A stretch of DNA of 64,000 bases. Origin: Flavobacterium sp. GTDB lineage: Bacteria; Bacteroidota; Bacteroidia; Flavobacteriales; Flavobacteriaceae. The stretch spans positions 62,001-126,000 of the forward strand of contig JALRGT010000003.1 of NCBI GenBank assembly GCA_023259675.1, given 5' to 3'. Under the pieces are notes generated by a model. It was given only the letters and a program-made list of their open reading frames with translations. It ran no database searches and was not told the DNA's origin. Numbering within the stretch: position 1 is the stretch's first letter; each line of letters opens with the position of its first letter. Positions 26,720-36,143 of this stretch are shown piece by piece. The translations under genes and the position numbers were made by a program.

Positions 26720-27208
26720 ATGAGACTAACTCAACTATTATTAGCCATTATTATTATGACAGCAAGCAACAACGCTACAGCACAAACCATATCAAAAGAG
26801 CAAAAAAAAGCAGAAAAAACATTTATCACTCACGCTGATGAAGCTTTGCAGATCATGAAACAAGAAGCATTACGAATGAATATAAAAGGTGCAGGCTTAG
26901 TGTGCTTTATTCCGGGCAATGAGACTCAATCATGGGTATCAAAAATGATAATTGTAGGAGCGACTGGTAATGAAGGATATAATTTTATTGCAATTGCAAA
27001 TTCTAAAGCAAGCGAAATGGCTGAAACCCTAAAAAATAGCGGGAGTAAAGTCAGACCTGTAAAAGTTGGGGAATTTGATTATATTGGAGGAACCATAAAA
27101 AAAATTGATTCCGGATATCTTTTATCCACATTTTCCGGAGCTTCAGGTGAAGATGATTTAGCAGTAGCAAACAAAGGAATCGATTGGTTTATTACAAAAT
27201 TTAAATAG
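26720..27208 (+). CDS. Secreted GlcG/HbpS-like (DUF336) protein
   Basis: The 162-residue product has a signal peptide (IIIMTASNNATAQ). The mature part fits the GlcG/HbpS fold in outline: a helix EALQIMKQEALRMN, a strand GAGLVCFIP, the segment FIAIANSKASEMAETL, and a C-terminal FSGASGEDDLAVANKGIDW, which resembles the GVSGASGEQDExVAxAG signature. HbpS relatives bind heme or act in redox sensing; whether this one does is unknown. It stands alone between dnaE and the leu operon, with 178 bp upstream. Confidence 0.55.
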   Translation: MRLTQLLLAIIIMTASNNATAQTISKEQKKAEKTFITHADEALQIMKQEALRMNIKGAGLVCFIPGNETQSWVSKMIIVGATGNEGYNFIAIANSKASEMAETLKNSGSKVRPVKVGEFDYIGGTIKKIDSGYLLSTFSGASGEDDLAVANKGIDWFITKFK

Positions 27209-27844
27209 TATGCAATTATAGATCTGTTTAAAATTACCCCCGCTTCCACATTCGATAATAAAAAACAAGTAAAAAATGAATTCCAAATTTATTTTTTTTG
27301 AAAGCCAATGAAAAGCGAAGTTATCAAAAAGAGAAAAATACTAAATCAAAAAAACAAACGTTTCTTTATAAATGATACACATCGCTATTTTTAATACATA
27401 ATTGTCTCGTTTTTCTGTGGTAGCCTGTTAAAAAACACCTAATAAATTCAATTTTATCATATTTTGGATGTCGTAGTATTTCTTCAAAAAAATGACCCTT
27501 TAGTTTCAGCTAAAAAAACCAATTTGAAGTCCACAAAAAACGATTCTATTTTTTATCGAAAAATTAAAATTCACCCTTTTTATTGTCATTTAATACTATT
27601 TTAAAACGTTTTGTTACATTTTTTCAATTCCAAATGACCATTTTAGCCCAAAATAAGTATAAATTTGCAAATTATTTAATTCGCCAAAATCACAATATAA
27701 CGCGCTTTAAAAAGGAATTTAAAGTCAAAAACAAAACACGACACTCTAACTATTTAGCTCTAAAACAAGGCATAAGCTATTGTAAAAAAGCGTTGGGTAT
27801 CGTATATAATGCAATAGCATAATTGACATTTTTATTTCTTTTAC
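27209..27844. other. Gene-poor AT-rich interval before the leu operon
   Basis: About 640 bp lie between the GlcG-like gene and the leu promoter. A 79-codon frame at 27583-27822 is lysine-rich, lacks a recognisable family and has no supporting promoter, so I do not call it. No tRNA, hairpin with T-run or repeat of note was seen. Confidence 0.5.
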
Positions 27845-27852
27845 TAAATTTG
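27822..27852 (+). promoter_or_regulatory. Promoter of the leu operon
   Basis: ATTG (27822-27825) and TAAATTTG (27845-27852) are separated by exactly 19 bp, the Bacteroidota spacing. The predicted start is near 27859, about 64 nt before leuC. A short reading frame of 18 codons (27865-27921) fills the leader and ends 1 bp before the leuC ATG. Confidence 0.7.
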
Positions 27853-27922
27853 CATGCGTTATTTATGATTATGGAGAATTACTGTGGTCATAAAAAAAGA
27901 AATACACTAAAAAAAAATTAAA

Positions 27923-29317
27923 ATGAGTAAGACATTATTTGACAAAGTATGGGATTCACATGTAGTGCGTAAAATTGAAGATGGACCAGACGTGTTTTTT
28001 ATTGACCGTCATTTCATTCATGAAGTTACTAGTCCTGTTGCTTTTTTAGGTTTAAAAACAAGAGGCATCTCGGTTTTATACCCAGAACGCACTTTTGCTA
28101 CTGCCGATCACAACACCCCAACCATAAACCAACATTTACCGGTTGCTGATCTTTTATCAGCTAACCAACTAAAAGCTTTGGAAGATAATGCTGCTGAATA
28201 CGGTATTTCTCACTGGGGATTAGGCCATCAAAAAAACGGAATTGTACACGTAGTAGGTCCTGAAAACGGAATTACTTTACCGGGTGCTACTATTGTTTGT
28301 GGTGATTCTCACACTTCTACACATGGTGCTTTTGGTGCGATTGCTTTTGGTATCGGAACTTCTGAGGTGGAAATGGTATTGTCTACACAATGTATCATGC
28401 AACCGAAACCAAAGAAAATGCGTATCAACGTAAATGGTCAATTAAGTAAAGGTGTAGGTCCAAAAGATGTTGCTCTTTATATTATTGCTCAATTAACAAC
28501 TTCTGGAGGTACAGGATATTTTGCTGAATACGCCGGAAATGTTTTCGAAGAAATGTCTATGGAAGGTCGTATGACCGTTTGTAACCTAAGTATCGAAATG
28601 GGTGCTCGTGGTGGTATGATTGCTCCAGACCAAACTACTTTTGATTTCTTGGAAGGAAGATTATATGCTCCAAAAGGTGAAGCTTGGGATAAAGCGGTTG
28701 CTTACTGGAAAACTTTGAAAACAGATGCAGATGCCGTTTTTGATGCTGAATTAAACATCGACGCTGCCGATATCGAACCAATGATTACTTATGGTACTAA
28801 TCCAGGAATGGGAATTGGTATCTCTAAACATATTCCAAGCGCCAACCAAGTGGAAGGCGGCGAGGAAACTTATAAAAAATCATTAGCTTACATGGGCTTC
28901 GAAGAAGACGATGTAATGATTGGAAAACAAATCGATTACGTTTTCTTAGGAAGTTGTACTAATGGTCGTATTGAAGATTTTAGAGCTTTTACAGAAATTG
29001 TAAAAGGAAGAAAAAAAGCTGACAATGTAACAGCTTGGTTAGTTCCGGGTTCTCACGTTGTTGAAGCACAAATCAAAGAAGAAGGTTTGTTAGACATTCT
29101 TACTGAAGCAGGATTTGTATTGCGTCAACCAGGTTGTTCTGCTTGTTTAGCGATGAACGATGACAAAGTGCCTGCAGGTAAATATGCAGTAAGTACTTCA
29201 AACAGAAACTTTGAAGGTCGTCAAGGTCCTGGTTCAAGAACATTATTGGCTAGTCCAATTATGGCTGCAGCAGCTGCGGTTACCGGAAAATTGACAGACC
29301 CTAGAGATTTATTCTAG
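27923..29317 (+). CDS. leuC: 3-isopropylmalate dehydratase large subunit
   Basis: The 464-residue protein is the Fe-S subunit that isomerises 2- to 3-isopropylmalate with LeuD. Aconitase-family marks are [37 protein letters not shown] and [11 protein letters not shown], which carry the three cluster cysteines (in SCTNG and GCSAC). Length is that of the bacterial LeuC subunit. First gene of leuC-leuD-leuA-like-leuB, with a clear promoter upstream and 77 bp before leuD. Confidence 0.97.
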   Translation: MSKTLFDKVWDSHVVRKIEDGPDVFFIDRHFIHEVTSPVAFLGLKTRGISVLYPERTFATADHNTPTINQHLPVADLLSANQLKALEDNAAEYGISHWGLGHQKNGIVHVVGPENGITLPGATIVCGDSHTSTHGAFGAIAFGIGTSEVEMVLSTQCIMQPKPKKMRINVNGQLSKGVGPKDVALYIIAQLTTSGGTGYFAEYAGNVFEEMSMEGRMTVCNLSIEMGARGGMIAPDQTTFDFLEGRLYAPKGEAWDKAVAYWKTLKTDADAVFDAELNIDAADIEPMITYGTNPGMGIGISKHIPSANQVEGGEETYKKSLAYMGFEEDDVMIGKQIDYVFLGSCTNGRIEDFRAFTEIVKGRKKADNVTAWLVPGSHVVEAQIKEEGLLDILTEAGFVLRQPGCSACLAMNDDKVPAGKYAVSTSNRNFEGRQGPGSRTLLASPIMAAAAAVTGKLTDPRDLF

Positions 29318-29394
29318 AAACTAGTTTCAAAAAAATACAATTTAAAACTACCGTAAAAAAGGCAAAACCTTAATACAGTATAAATAAAATAAAA

Positions 29395-29991
29395 ATGGCA
29401 TACGATAAATTTAATATCCTTACCAGTAGTGCAGTGCCACTACCAATAGAAAACGTTGACACGGATCAAATCATTCCAGCTCGTTTCTTGAAAGCTACAA
29501 AACGTGAAGGTTTTGGAGACAATCTTTTCAGAGACTGGAGATACAACGGAGATGATACTCCAAAAGCTGATTTCGTATTAAACAACCCAACCTACTCTGG
29601 AAAAATCCTTGTAGGAGGAAAAAACTTCGGTTCTGGTTCCTCTCGTGAGCATGCTGCTTGGGCAGTTTACGATTACGGATTCCGCGCAGTGGTTTCTTCT
29701 TTCTTTGCAGACATCTTCAAAGGAAACTGTTTGAACATTGGTGTTTTACCAGTTCAAGTGAGCCCTGAATTTTCTGCAAAAATATTTGCAGCTATTGAAG
29801 CAGATCCTAACACAGAATTAGAAATCAATTTACCAGAGCAAACAATTACTTTGAAAGAAACTGGCGAAACAGAATCTTTTGACATTAATGGTTACAAAAA
29901 GAACAATATGATCAATGGATTTGATGATATTGATTACCTACAAAGTATGAAAGAAGAAATTGTTGGTTTTGCCGACAAACTTCTTTTCTAA
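29395..29991 (+). CDS. leuD: 3-isopropylmalate dehydratase small subunit
   Basis: The 198-residue swivel subunit shows [14 protein letters not shown], the active-site loop [26 protein letters not shown] block (GSGSSREHA), and [13 protein letters not shown]. It forms the isomerase with LeuC, the gene just upstream. A strong hairpin follows 18 bp after the stop, which may lower expression of the genes beyond it. Confidence 0.96.
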   Translation: MAYDKFNILTSSAVPLPIENVDTDQIIPARFLKATKREGFGDNLFRDWRYNGDDTPKADFVLNNPTYSGKILVGGKNFGSGSSREHAAWAVYDYGFRAVVSSFFADIFKGNCLNIGVLPVQVSPEFSAKIFAAIEADPNTELEINLPEQTITLKETGETESFDINGYKKNNMINGFDDIDYLQSMKEEIVGFADKLLF

Positions 29992-30009
29992 ATAACACAC
30001 AACAAAAAT

Positions 30010-30057
30010 GCAGTTACTGTACGTTCAACTTTAGGGTTGAGCTCAGTAACTGCTTTT
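30010..30057 (+). terminator. Intercistronic hairpin (partial terminator or attenuator) between leuD and the LeuA-type gene
   Basis: GCAGTTACTG (30010-30019) pairs perfectly with CAGTAACTGC (30044-30053), with an inner TCAAC/GTTGA stem, and is followed by TTTT. The T-run is short, so read-through into the downstream gene, 76 bp further, is plausible. Confidence 0.6.
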
Positions 30058-30132
30058 ACCGTTATATAAAAACAGAATACAATTTAAGATTTCAATGCAA
30101 AGAAATCAAAACCGCTTTAGCATCAAATTTAA

Positions 30133-31659
30133 ATGGAAAAAAGAAAAATTGAAATAATGGATACGACACTTCGTGATGGGGAACAAACCTCCGGAGTATC
30201 ATTTTCTGCTGCAGAAAAATTAACCATTGCACAATTATTACTGGAAGAATTAAAAGTTGATCGAATTGAAATCGCTTCAGCACGTGTCAGTGAAGGAGAA
30301 TTTCAAGGAGTAAAAGGCATCATGTCTTGGGCGGAATCCAAAGGATACAGTAACCGAGTAGAAGTATTAACTTTTGTTGATGGTGGCTTGTCTATTGATT
30401 GGATGAAAAAATCTGGCGCAAAAGTGCAAAACTTATTGACCAAAGGTTCTCTTAACCATTTGACCCATCAATTAAAAAAAACACCAGAACAACATTTTAC
30501 AGAAATTGCAAAAGCAATTGCAGATGCTAAGGAAAGTGACATTGAAACCAATGTCTATTTAGAAGATTGGAGTAATGGGATGCGTAATTCGCCTGAATAT
30601 GTATACCAATATTTGGATTTCCTTACACAACAGCCTATCAAAAGAATCTTATTGCCGGATACATTAGGCGTTCTGATACCTTCTGAAACCTTTAAATTTA
30701 TCTCAGAAATAACAGCAAAATACCCAAAAATTCATTTCGATTTTCATGCCCATAACGACTACGACGTAAGTGTTGCCAATGCCATGGAAGCAGTTAGAGC
30801 TGGAATACACGGACTCCACGTTACCGTAAATGGTATGGGAGAGCGTGCCGGAAATGCTCCACTCGAAAGCACGGTTGCAGTTATCAATGATTTTATGCCT
30901 GAGATAAAAATCAATGTAAAAGAATCAGCACTGTATTCTGTCAGCAAATTAGTGGAAACTTTTACCGGCTATAGAATCCCAGCCAACAAACCTATTGTAG
31001 GCGACAATGTGTTTACACAGACTGCAGGGATTCACGCTGATGGAGACAATAAAAATAATTTATATTTTAATGATTTACTTCCGGAACGTTTTGGAAGAAG
31101 AAGAAAATATGCGTTAGGAAAAACATCCGGTAAAGCTAATATTGAAAAAAATCTTCAGGAACTAGGCTTACAGCTAAACCAAGAAGATTTAAAATTAGTT
31201 ACCCAACGTATCATTGAATTGGGTGACAAAAAGGAAACCGTTACCAAAGAAGACTTACCTTATATCATCTCTGATGTTCTAGACAGTCATTCGTATGAAG
31301 AAAAAATTTCGGTAGAATCCTATTTGTTATCTCACGCCAAAGGAATGCGTCCTTCAACTACTATTTGTTTGAAAATAGACGGTGAAATCATTGAAGAACA
31401 CGCTCAAGGTGACGGACAATTTGATGCCTTTATGAATGCTTTGACAAAAATTTATAAAAGCAAAAAAATGACTTTACCTAAACTGACTGATTATGCGGTA
31501 AGAATTCCACCTGGAAGTAGCTCCGATGCCTTATGCGAAACTATCATCACTTGGACAAATACCAATGGAAAAGAATTTAAGACTAGAGGATTAGATTCAG
31601 ATCAAACAGTTGCGGCTATTATCGCTACGCAAAAGATGCTCAACGTAGTGACAAACTAA
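30133..31659 (+). CDS. Isopropylmalate/citramalate synthase-family enzyme with regulatory domain
   Basis: The 508-residue enzyme has the HMGL-like TIM barrel: MDTTLRDGEQTSGV at 9-22, DFHAHNDYDVSVANAMEAVRAG with the HxH metal pair, and NGMGERAGNAPLE. A linker follows, then a C-terminal LeuA allosteric domain (about 375-508, VESYLLSHAKG, AQGDGQFDAFMNAL, KLTDYAVRIPPGSSSDAL). It condenses acetyl-CoA with 2-oxoisovalerate (LeuA) or with pyruvate (citramalate synthase). The operon with leuCD and leuB makes either route to branched-chain amino acids possible. The N-terminal sequence differs from the classical LeuA, so I give no symbol. Confidence 0.85.
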   Translation: MEKRKIEIMDTTLRDGEQTSGVSFSAAEKLTIAQLLLEELKVDRIEIASARVSEGEFQGVKGIMSWAESKGYSNRVEVLTFVDGGLSIDWMKKSGAKVQNLLTKGSLNHLTHQLKKTPEQHFTEIAKAIADAKESDIETNVYLEDWSNGMRNSPEYVYQYLDFLTQQPIKRILLPDTLGVLIPSETFKFISEITAKYPKIHFDFHAHNDYDVSVANAMEAVRAGIHGLHVTVNGMGERAGNAPLESTVAVINDFMPEIKINVKESALYSVSKLVETFTGYRIPANKPIVGDNVFTQTAGIHADGDNKNNLYFNDLLPERFGRRRKYALGKTSGKANIEKNLQELGLQLNQEDLKLVTQRIIELGDKKETVTKEDLPYIISDVLDSHSYEEKISVESYLLSHAKGMRPSTTICLKIDGEIIEEHAQGDGQFDAFMNALTKIYKSKKMTLPKLTDYAVRIPPGSSSDALCETIITWTNTNGKEFKTRGLDSDQTVAAIIATQKMLNVVTN

Positions 31660-31696
31660 AATTAAAAAAACAATAAATTAATATAAATATAAAATA

Positions 31697-32752
31697 ATGA
31701 AGTTAAATATCGCACTTTTAGCAGGGGACGGAATCGGACCAGAAGTAATTGATCAAGCAGTAAAAGTATCAGACGCAATTGCACAAAAATTTGGACACGA
31801 AATCACTTGGAAACCAGCCTTAACCGGTGCTGCTGCGATTGATGCAGTAGGCGAGCCTTATCCTGATGCAACACATGAAATTTGTAAAAATGCTGATGCC
31901 GTTTTGTTTGGAGCGATTGGTCACCCTAAATACGATAACGATCCTTCTGCACCTGTACGTCCAGAGCAAGGATTGTTAAAAATGCGTAAAGCATTAGGTT
32001 TGTTTGCAAACGTAAGACCAACGTTTACATTCCCCTCTTTATTGGATAAATCTCCATTAAAAAGAGAAAGAATTGAAGGAACTGACTTAGTTTTCTTAAG
32101 AGAATTGACTGGAGGTATTTACTTTGGTGAAAAAGGAAGAAAAGACGGTGGAGAAACTGCTTATGACAACTGCGTTTATACTAGAGTCGAAGTACAACGT
32201 TTAGCTAAAAAAGGTTTCGAATTAGCGATGACACGTTCTAAGAAATTATGTTGTGTAGATAAAGCCAATGTTTTGGAGACTTCCCGTTTGTGGAGAGAAA
32301 CCGTACAAGCAATGGAAAAAGATTATCCGGAAGTTACCGTTAGCTACGAATTTGTTGATGCAGTGGCTATGCGTTTGGTGCAATGGCCAAATTCTTATGA
32401 TGTATTAATTACTGAAAACTTATTTGGAGATATCCTAACCGACGAAGCTTCTGTAATTTCAGGTTCTATGGGATTAATGCCTTCCGCTTCTATGGGAGCA
32501 GAAGTATCTTTGTTCGAACCTATCCACGGTTCTTATCCACAAGCAACTGGTTTAAACATTGCTAATCCAATGGCTACTGTTTTATCAGCTGCTATGATGT
32601 TCGAAAATTTTGGATTGATGGAAGAAGGAAAAGCAATGAGAGATTCAGTAAACAAAGCTTTAGAAGCAGGAATAGTTACTGAAGATTTAGCTGATGGAGG
32701 CAAAGCTTATGGTACAAAAGAAGTTGGAGACTGGTTAGCTGCTAACATCTAA
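31697..32752 (+). CDS. leuB: 3-isopropylmalate dehydrogenase
   Basis: The 351-residue NAD-dependent beta-decarboxylating dehydrogenase completes leucine precursor synthesis. Marks are LLAGDGIGPEV, the substrate loop VRPEQGLLKMRKALGLFANVRP, ELTGGIYFGEKGR, and the metal site NLFGDILTDEASVISGSMGLMPSAS, followed by EPIHGSYPQATG. Last gene of the leu operon, closed by a near-perfect terminator. Confidence 0.97.
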   Translation: MKLNIALLAGDGIGPEVIDQAVKVSDAIAQKFGHEITWKPALTGAAAIDAVGEPYPDATHEICKNADAVLFGAIGHPKYDNDPSAPVRPEQGLLKMRKALGLFANVRPTFTFPSLLDKSPLKRERIEGTDLVFLRELTGGIYFGEKGRKDGGETAYDNCVYTRVEVQRLAKKGFELAMTRSKKLCCVDKANVLETSRLWRETVQAMEKDYPEVTVSYEFVDAVAMRLVQWPNSYDVLITENLFGDILTDEASVISGSMGLMPSASMGAEVSLFEPIHGSYPQATGLNIANPMATVLSAAMMFENFGLMEEGKAMRDSVNKALEAGIVTEDLADGGKAYGTKEVGDWLAANI

Positions 32753-32772
32753 ATTTCTTCATAATAGATAAC

Positions 32773-32807
32773 AAAAAAGGTGTCAATTTGCATTGACACC
32801 TTTTTTT
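32773..32807. terminator. Bidirectional terminator after leuB
   Basis: AAAAAAGGTGTCAAT pairs with ATTGACACCTTTTTT around a 4-base loop. It sits between convergent leuB and the RNA-binding protein gene. Confidence 0.92.
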
Positions 32808-32826
32808 ATAGTTGTAGAAAAAAATA

Positions 32827-33189
32827 TTAATATCCTCCTCTGTTTCCACCACCACGGTTGTCTCCACCACGGCTGTTTCCACCACCATAACCTCCGCGTG
32901 AATCTCCACCACGACTGTTATTGTTAAAACTTCTTCTTTCGCCTTCTGGTTTTGGCTCAGATTTGTTAACCACAATTGCACGTCCTTGAACAGTAGCTCC
33001 GTTCAATTCGTCAATTGCTTTTTGAGCTTCATCATCATTTGTCATTTCAACAAAACCGAATCCTTTACTTCTTCCAGTAAATTTATCAGTAATAATCTTA
33101 ACTGAATCAACTGCTCCATAAGCCTCGAAAGACTCTCTTAAATCTGCTTCCTCAATACTGAATGGAAGGCTTCCAACAAAAATATTCAT
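32827..33189 (-). CDS. Glycine-rich RNA-recognition-motif protein
   Basis: Residues 1-78 are one RRM: RNP2 MNIFVGSLPF (1-10) and RNP1 GRSKGFGFVEM (about 44-54). The tail (about 88-120) consists of GG-R-GG repeats such as RGGDSRGGYGGG. This resembles cyanobacterial and plant cold-regulated RNA-binding proteins and small RRM proteins common in Bacteroidota. It probably binds single-stranded RNA in the cytoplasm; the specific role is unknown. Confidence 0.92.
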   Translation of the reverse strand: MNIFVGSLPFSIEEADLRESFEAYGAVDSVKIITDKFTGRSKGFGFVEMTNDDEAQKAIDELNGATVQGRAIVVNKSEPKPEGERRSFNNNSRGGDSRGGYGGGNSRGGDNRGGGNRGGY

Positions 33190-33333
33190 ATGTACTTATT
33201 TATAATAATTGAAGCAAATGTAGTCTAATTTTTTTCTAATCCACTACAAATAAGCTTATTTATGTTTTAATTATACTTTTCACAAAGCAAAGCCAATTTC
33301 AAATATCAATAAAAAACAATTACCAACTAATAA

Positions 33334-33810
33334 TTAAGGTGCTGGACTGACTGGAACCTTATAAAAAACACCTTGTTGAAAATTTAATTCAGAACCATAT
33401 AAAGGATTATCATCAACATTCTCCGCATTGAATTTAAAAGTTCCAGAAATGGTGTGATTGACATCATCGTATTCTGTAACCTGAACCTGACCATTCCCAA
33501 TACCAAAATCTGTTATAAAAGTAACTTCCCCATTTGCATCCTTCAATACATAAGTAGCTGTATTAGAAGAACTGGTGCCTAAAAAATAAGTTTGAAGTGT
33601 CGTTGATGTTATTTTTAACGTGATTAATTCATATCCGGAATAAGCCTCAATTACCACGGAACCATTTGATGCCAATGTCGCTCTGGTTTGAATCGCTCTC
33701 CAAAACACATTATCTTTCAAACCTTGAAAAGAAGGTGTATTAAAACGCACATCCTCTTCACAAGAAACTAAAGAAAACAACACAATAAGAAATGGAAGGT
33801 ATTTTTTCAT
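33334..33810 (-). CDS. DUF6252-type lipoprotein
   Basis: The frame extends to 33840, but ATG at 33808-33810 starts directly before the lipoprotein signal KKYLPFLIVLFSLVSCEED, so I use it (158 residues). The mature part is a beta-rich domain (FWRAIQTRATLASNGSVVIEAYSGYELITLKI, GTFKFNAEN) typical of small flavobacterial DUF6252 proteins as I recall them. Lies alone between an RRM gene and rpsP. Function unknown. Confidence 0.65.
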   Translation of the reverse strand: MKKYLPFLIVLFSLVSCEEDVRFNTPSFQGLKDNVFWRAIQTRATLASNGSVVIEAYSGYELITLKITSTTLQTYFLGTSSSNTATYVLKDANGEVTFITDFGIGNGQVQVTEYDDVNHTISGTFKFNAENVDDNPLYGSELNFQQGVFYKVPVSPAP

Positions 33811-34050
33811 AAATGTATATTTTGATTTTTCAGCAGTCATATATGGTATCGCCCAAAGTTATTTGTTATTTATTTAAAACAAACTTGTTATTAGTAGCGA
33901 AATCATAAATATATTAATTTGTCTATTCAAACAAAAGTATAATAATATAGTTTAAAAATGGAATTAATGCTTAAAAAATAGCTTTAAAACACCCCAACTT
34001 ATTCTCTATCATTATAATAACTTCCTATTAGCTATTTCGAAAATATTTTA

Positions 34051-34058
34051 TATATTTG
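34051..34058 (+). promoter_or_regulatory. -7 promoter box of the rpsP operon
   Basis: TATATTTG followed by CACCC matches the canonical flavobacterial promoter core, with TTAG 19 bp upstream in place of TTTG. The start is predicted about 43 nt before rpsP. The rest of the 297-bp gap to the DUF6252 gene shows nothing else. Confidence 0.7.
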
Positions 34059-34107
34059 CACCCTTAATTAACAGAGGTCGAGTACCTCAAAATTTAATCA
34101 ATAGATT

Positions 34108-34659
34108 ATGTCAGTAAAAATTAGATTACAAAGACACGGTAAAAAAGGAAAACCTTTTTACTGGGTTGTAGCTGCAGATGCACGCTCAAAAAGAGACGGT
34201 AAATACTTAGAGAAAATCGGTACTTACAATCCAAACACTAACCCAGCAACTATCGACTTAAACCTTGATAGCGCAGTGAAATGGTTACACAATGGTGCAC
34301 AACCAACTGATACTGCAAAAGCAATTCTTTCTTACAAAGGAGCTTTATTGAAACACCACCTTGATGGAGGTATTCGTAAAGGAGCCTTAACTCAAGAACA
34401 AGCTGATGCGAAATTAGCTGCTTGGCTAGAAGCTAAAGCTGGAAAAGTTGATGCTAAAAAAGACGGTTTAACAAAAGCGCAAGCTGATGCTAAAGCTAAA
34501 GCATTTAAAGCAGAACAAGAAGTAAATGCAAAACGTTTAGCTGCTGCCGCACAGGCTGAAGCTGATGCTATTGCTGCTGCAACTCCTGCTGTAGAAGAAG
34601 AAACTGCTGAAGTTGAAGCTCCTGCTGCTGAAGAAAACAACGAAGAAACTCAAGCATAA
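34108..34659 (+). CDS. rpsP: 30S ribosomal protein S16
   Basis: The N-terminal 85 residues are ribosomal protein S16 (KIRLQRHGKKGKPFYWVVAADARSKRDGKYLEKIGTYNP). The tail beyond (about 95-183) is a long Ala/Glu/Lys-rich helical extension, giving 183 residues instead of about 80 in E. coli; such tails are usual in Bacteroidota. S16 aids 30S assembly. First gene of an rpsP-rimM unit with 14 bp between stop and next start. Confidence 0.97.
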   Translation: MSVKIRLQRHGKKGKPFYWVVAADARSKRDGKYLEKIGTYNPNTNPATIDLNLDSAVKWLHNGAQPTDTAKAILSYKGALLKHHLDGGIRKGALTQEQADAKLAAWLEAKAGKVDAKKDGLTKAQADAKAKAFKAEQEVNAKRLAAAAQAEADAIAAATPAVEEETAEVEAPAAEENNEETQA

Positions 34660-34673
34660 TTTTATAAGCGATA

Positions 34674-35198
34674 ATGCGTAAAGAAGATTGTTTCTATTTA
34701 GGTAAAATCGCCAAAAAATTTAGTTTTAAAGGGGAAGTCCTTGCCTATTTAGACACAGACGAACCAGAGTTATACGAAAACTTGGAATCAGTGTTTGTTG
34801 AATGCAACAAACACTTGATTCCTTTTTTTATTGAAAGCAGTTCCCTGCACAAAAATGACTTTCTTAGAATTCGTTTCGAGGATGTAAATACCGAAGAAGA
34901 AGCGGATGCACTTTTAGGAAACGACCTCTATCTTCCATTAAAAATGTTACCCAAACTTAGCGGTAACAAATTCTATTTTCACGAAGTGATTGGTTTCGAA
35001 GTAGAAGACAAACGCTTAGGCGTCGTTGGAAAAATCGAATCCATCAATGACTCTACCGCACAACCCCTTTTTGAAGTTCTAAATGGTGATGTAGAAATCT
35101 TAATCCCAATGATTGATCATTTTCTTGTAAAAATTGATCGTGAAAACAAAAAAGTGATTATGGATTTACCGGAAGGACTTATTGAAATGTATTTATAG
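34674..35198 (+). CDS. rimM: Ribosome maturation factor RimM
   Basis: The 174-residue protein has the RimM N-terminal beta-barrel (LGKIAKKFSFKGEVLAYL) and C-terminal PRC-like barrel (FYFHEVIGFEVED, PLFEVLNGDVEILIPMIDHFL). It matures the 30S head and binds S19. The position right after rpsP is the conserved order. Confidence 0.95.
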   Translation: MRKEDCFYLGKIAKKFSFKGEVLAYLDTDEPELYENLESVFVECNKHLIPFFIESSSLHKNDFLRIRFEDVNTEEEADALLGNDLYLPLKMLPKLSGNKFYFHEVIGFEVEDKRLGVVGKIESINDSTAQPLFEVLNGDVEILIPMIDHFLVKIDRENKKVIMDLPEGLIEMYL

Positions 35199-35205
35199 AA
35201 AGCTT

Positions 35206-35238
35206 TAATCGATTATTTGCTTATTCGTTAATCGATAA
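35206..35238. repeat. Pair of AATCGATT-type palindromes
   Basis: TAATCGATTA (35206-35215) and TTAATCGATAA (35228-35238) lie in the 54-bp gap between rimM and the methyltransferase gene. They could pair with one another in RNA or be protein sites. No T-run follows. Confidence 0.3.
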
Positions 35239-35252
35239 AAAATAAAAATACT

Positions 35253-35966
35253 ATGGCTATGTTTCAATTCAAACAATTCTCGATAGAACAAGATCGATGC
35301 GCCATGAAAATTGGTACAGATGGTGTTTTACTTGGTGCTTGGGCTCCAATTGCAAACAATCCGTATAGTATTTTAGACATCGGAACCGGAACCGGAATCA
35401 TTGCTTTGATGCTTGCACAACGGAGTCAAGCCCAACAAATTGATGCTTTAGAGATTGACGAAGAAGCCTACGAGCAAGCCACAGATAATTTTGAGAATTC
35501 CCCTTGGAATGACCGCTTGTTTTGCTTTCATGCCGGATTAGACGAATTTATCGAAGAACCAGAAGACGAGTACGATTTAATTGTCTCCAATCCCCCTTTT
35601 CACCCAGAAGATTATAAATCGAATGACGAACAACGGGATTTAGCTCGTTTTCAAGACGCTATGCCTTTTGATGATTTAATGGAAGCCGCCGATTTATTGC
35701 TTTCAGAAAACGGCATTTTTGCCGCCATCATCCCTTTCAAAGAAGAAGAAAAATTCATGGCTTTAGCTTATGAATATGAATTGTACCCCGTAAAAATCAC
35801 CCGAGTTAAAGGAACACCAACTACCGAAATCAAACGCAGCTTGTTGGCCTTTAGCCGAAATCAAAAGACAGAATTCCCTGTTGACGAACTCATCATCGAA
35901 ACTGCACGCCATCAATACACCCCCGAATACATTGAATTGACAAAGGCTTTTTATTTGAAAATGTAA
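35253..35966 (+). CDS. tRNA1(Val) (adenine(37)-N6)-methyltransferase family protein
   Basis: This 237-residue class I methyltransferase begins with FKQFSIEQDRCAMKIGTDGVLLGAW, the SAM site LDIGTGTGIIALMLAQR, the acidic loop ALEIDEEAYEQA, and the N6-adenine signature SNPPF. It matches the TrmN6/YfiC family in order and length. It would methylate A37 of tRNA-Val. ATG at 35253 or 35259 both possible (MAMFQF). It follows rimM in the same direction. Confidence 0.88.
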   Translation: MAMFQFKQFSIEQDRCAMKIGTDGVLLGAWAPIANNPYSILDIGTGTGIIALMLAQRSQAQQIDALEIDEEAYEQATDNFENSPWNDRLFCFHAGLDEFIEEPEDEYDLIVSNPPFHPEDYKSNDEQRDLARFQDAMPFDDLMEAADLLLSENGIFAAIIPFKEEEKFMALAYEYELYPVKITRVKGTPTTEIKRSLLAFSRNQKTEFPVDELIIETARHQYTPEYIELTKAFYLKM

Positions 35967-36020
35967 CATTATTTCCTGCCCATTTAAAGACCAAGCTTCA
36001 ACAAACAACATTAGCCAACA

Positions 36021-36040
36021 AACAGCAAGAAAAAGCTCCT
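36021..36040. repeat. Probable remnant of the structured repeat (copy C)
   Basis: AACAGCAAGAAAAAGCTCC matches the 3' arm of copy B (58295-58313 region) at 17 of 19 positions. The matching 5' arm is not recognisable here, so this may be a decayed copy. It lies 55 bp after the methyltransferase stop. Confidence 0.35.
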
Positions 36041-36143
36041 AAAAATAGATTTTCTAATAGTTCTAATAGTTGTAATAATTTGCGTAAATTTATTTTCAGA
36101 ACCGATTCAAGTAGAAACTACCTGTTTCAAAAATGAAAATTAG

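Noticed and set aside
27583..27822. 79-codon frame before the leu operon
   Set aside because: Lysine- and asparagine-rich translation of AT-rich DNA with no family, no promoter nearby and the leu promoter overlapping its end.
32827..32940. Tandem GGT/CCA repeats as a possible microsatellite or CRISPR-like array
   Set aside because: They encode the Gly-Arg tail of the RRM protein and have no spacer structure.
34392..34640. Alanine-rich antisense frame over rpsP
   Set aside because: Its composition mirrors the Ala-rich tail of S16 on the other strand.
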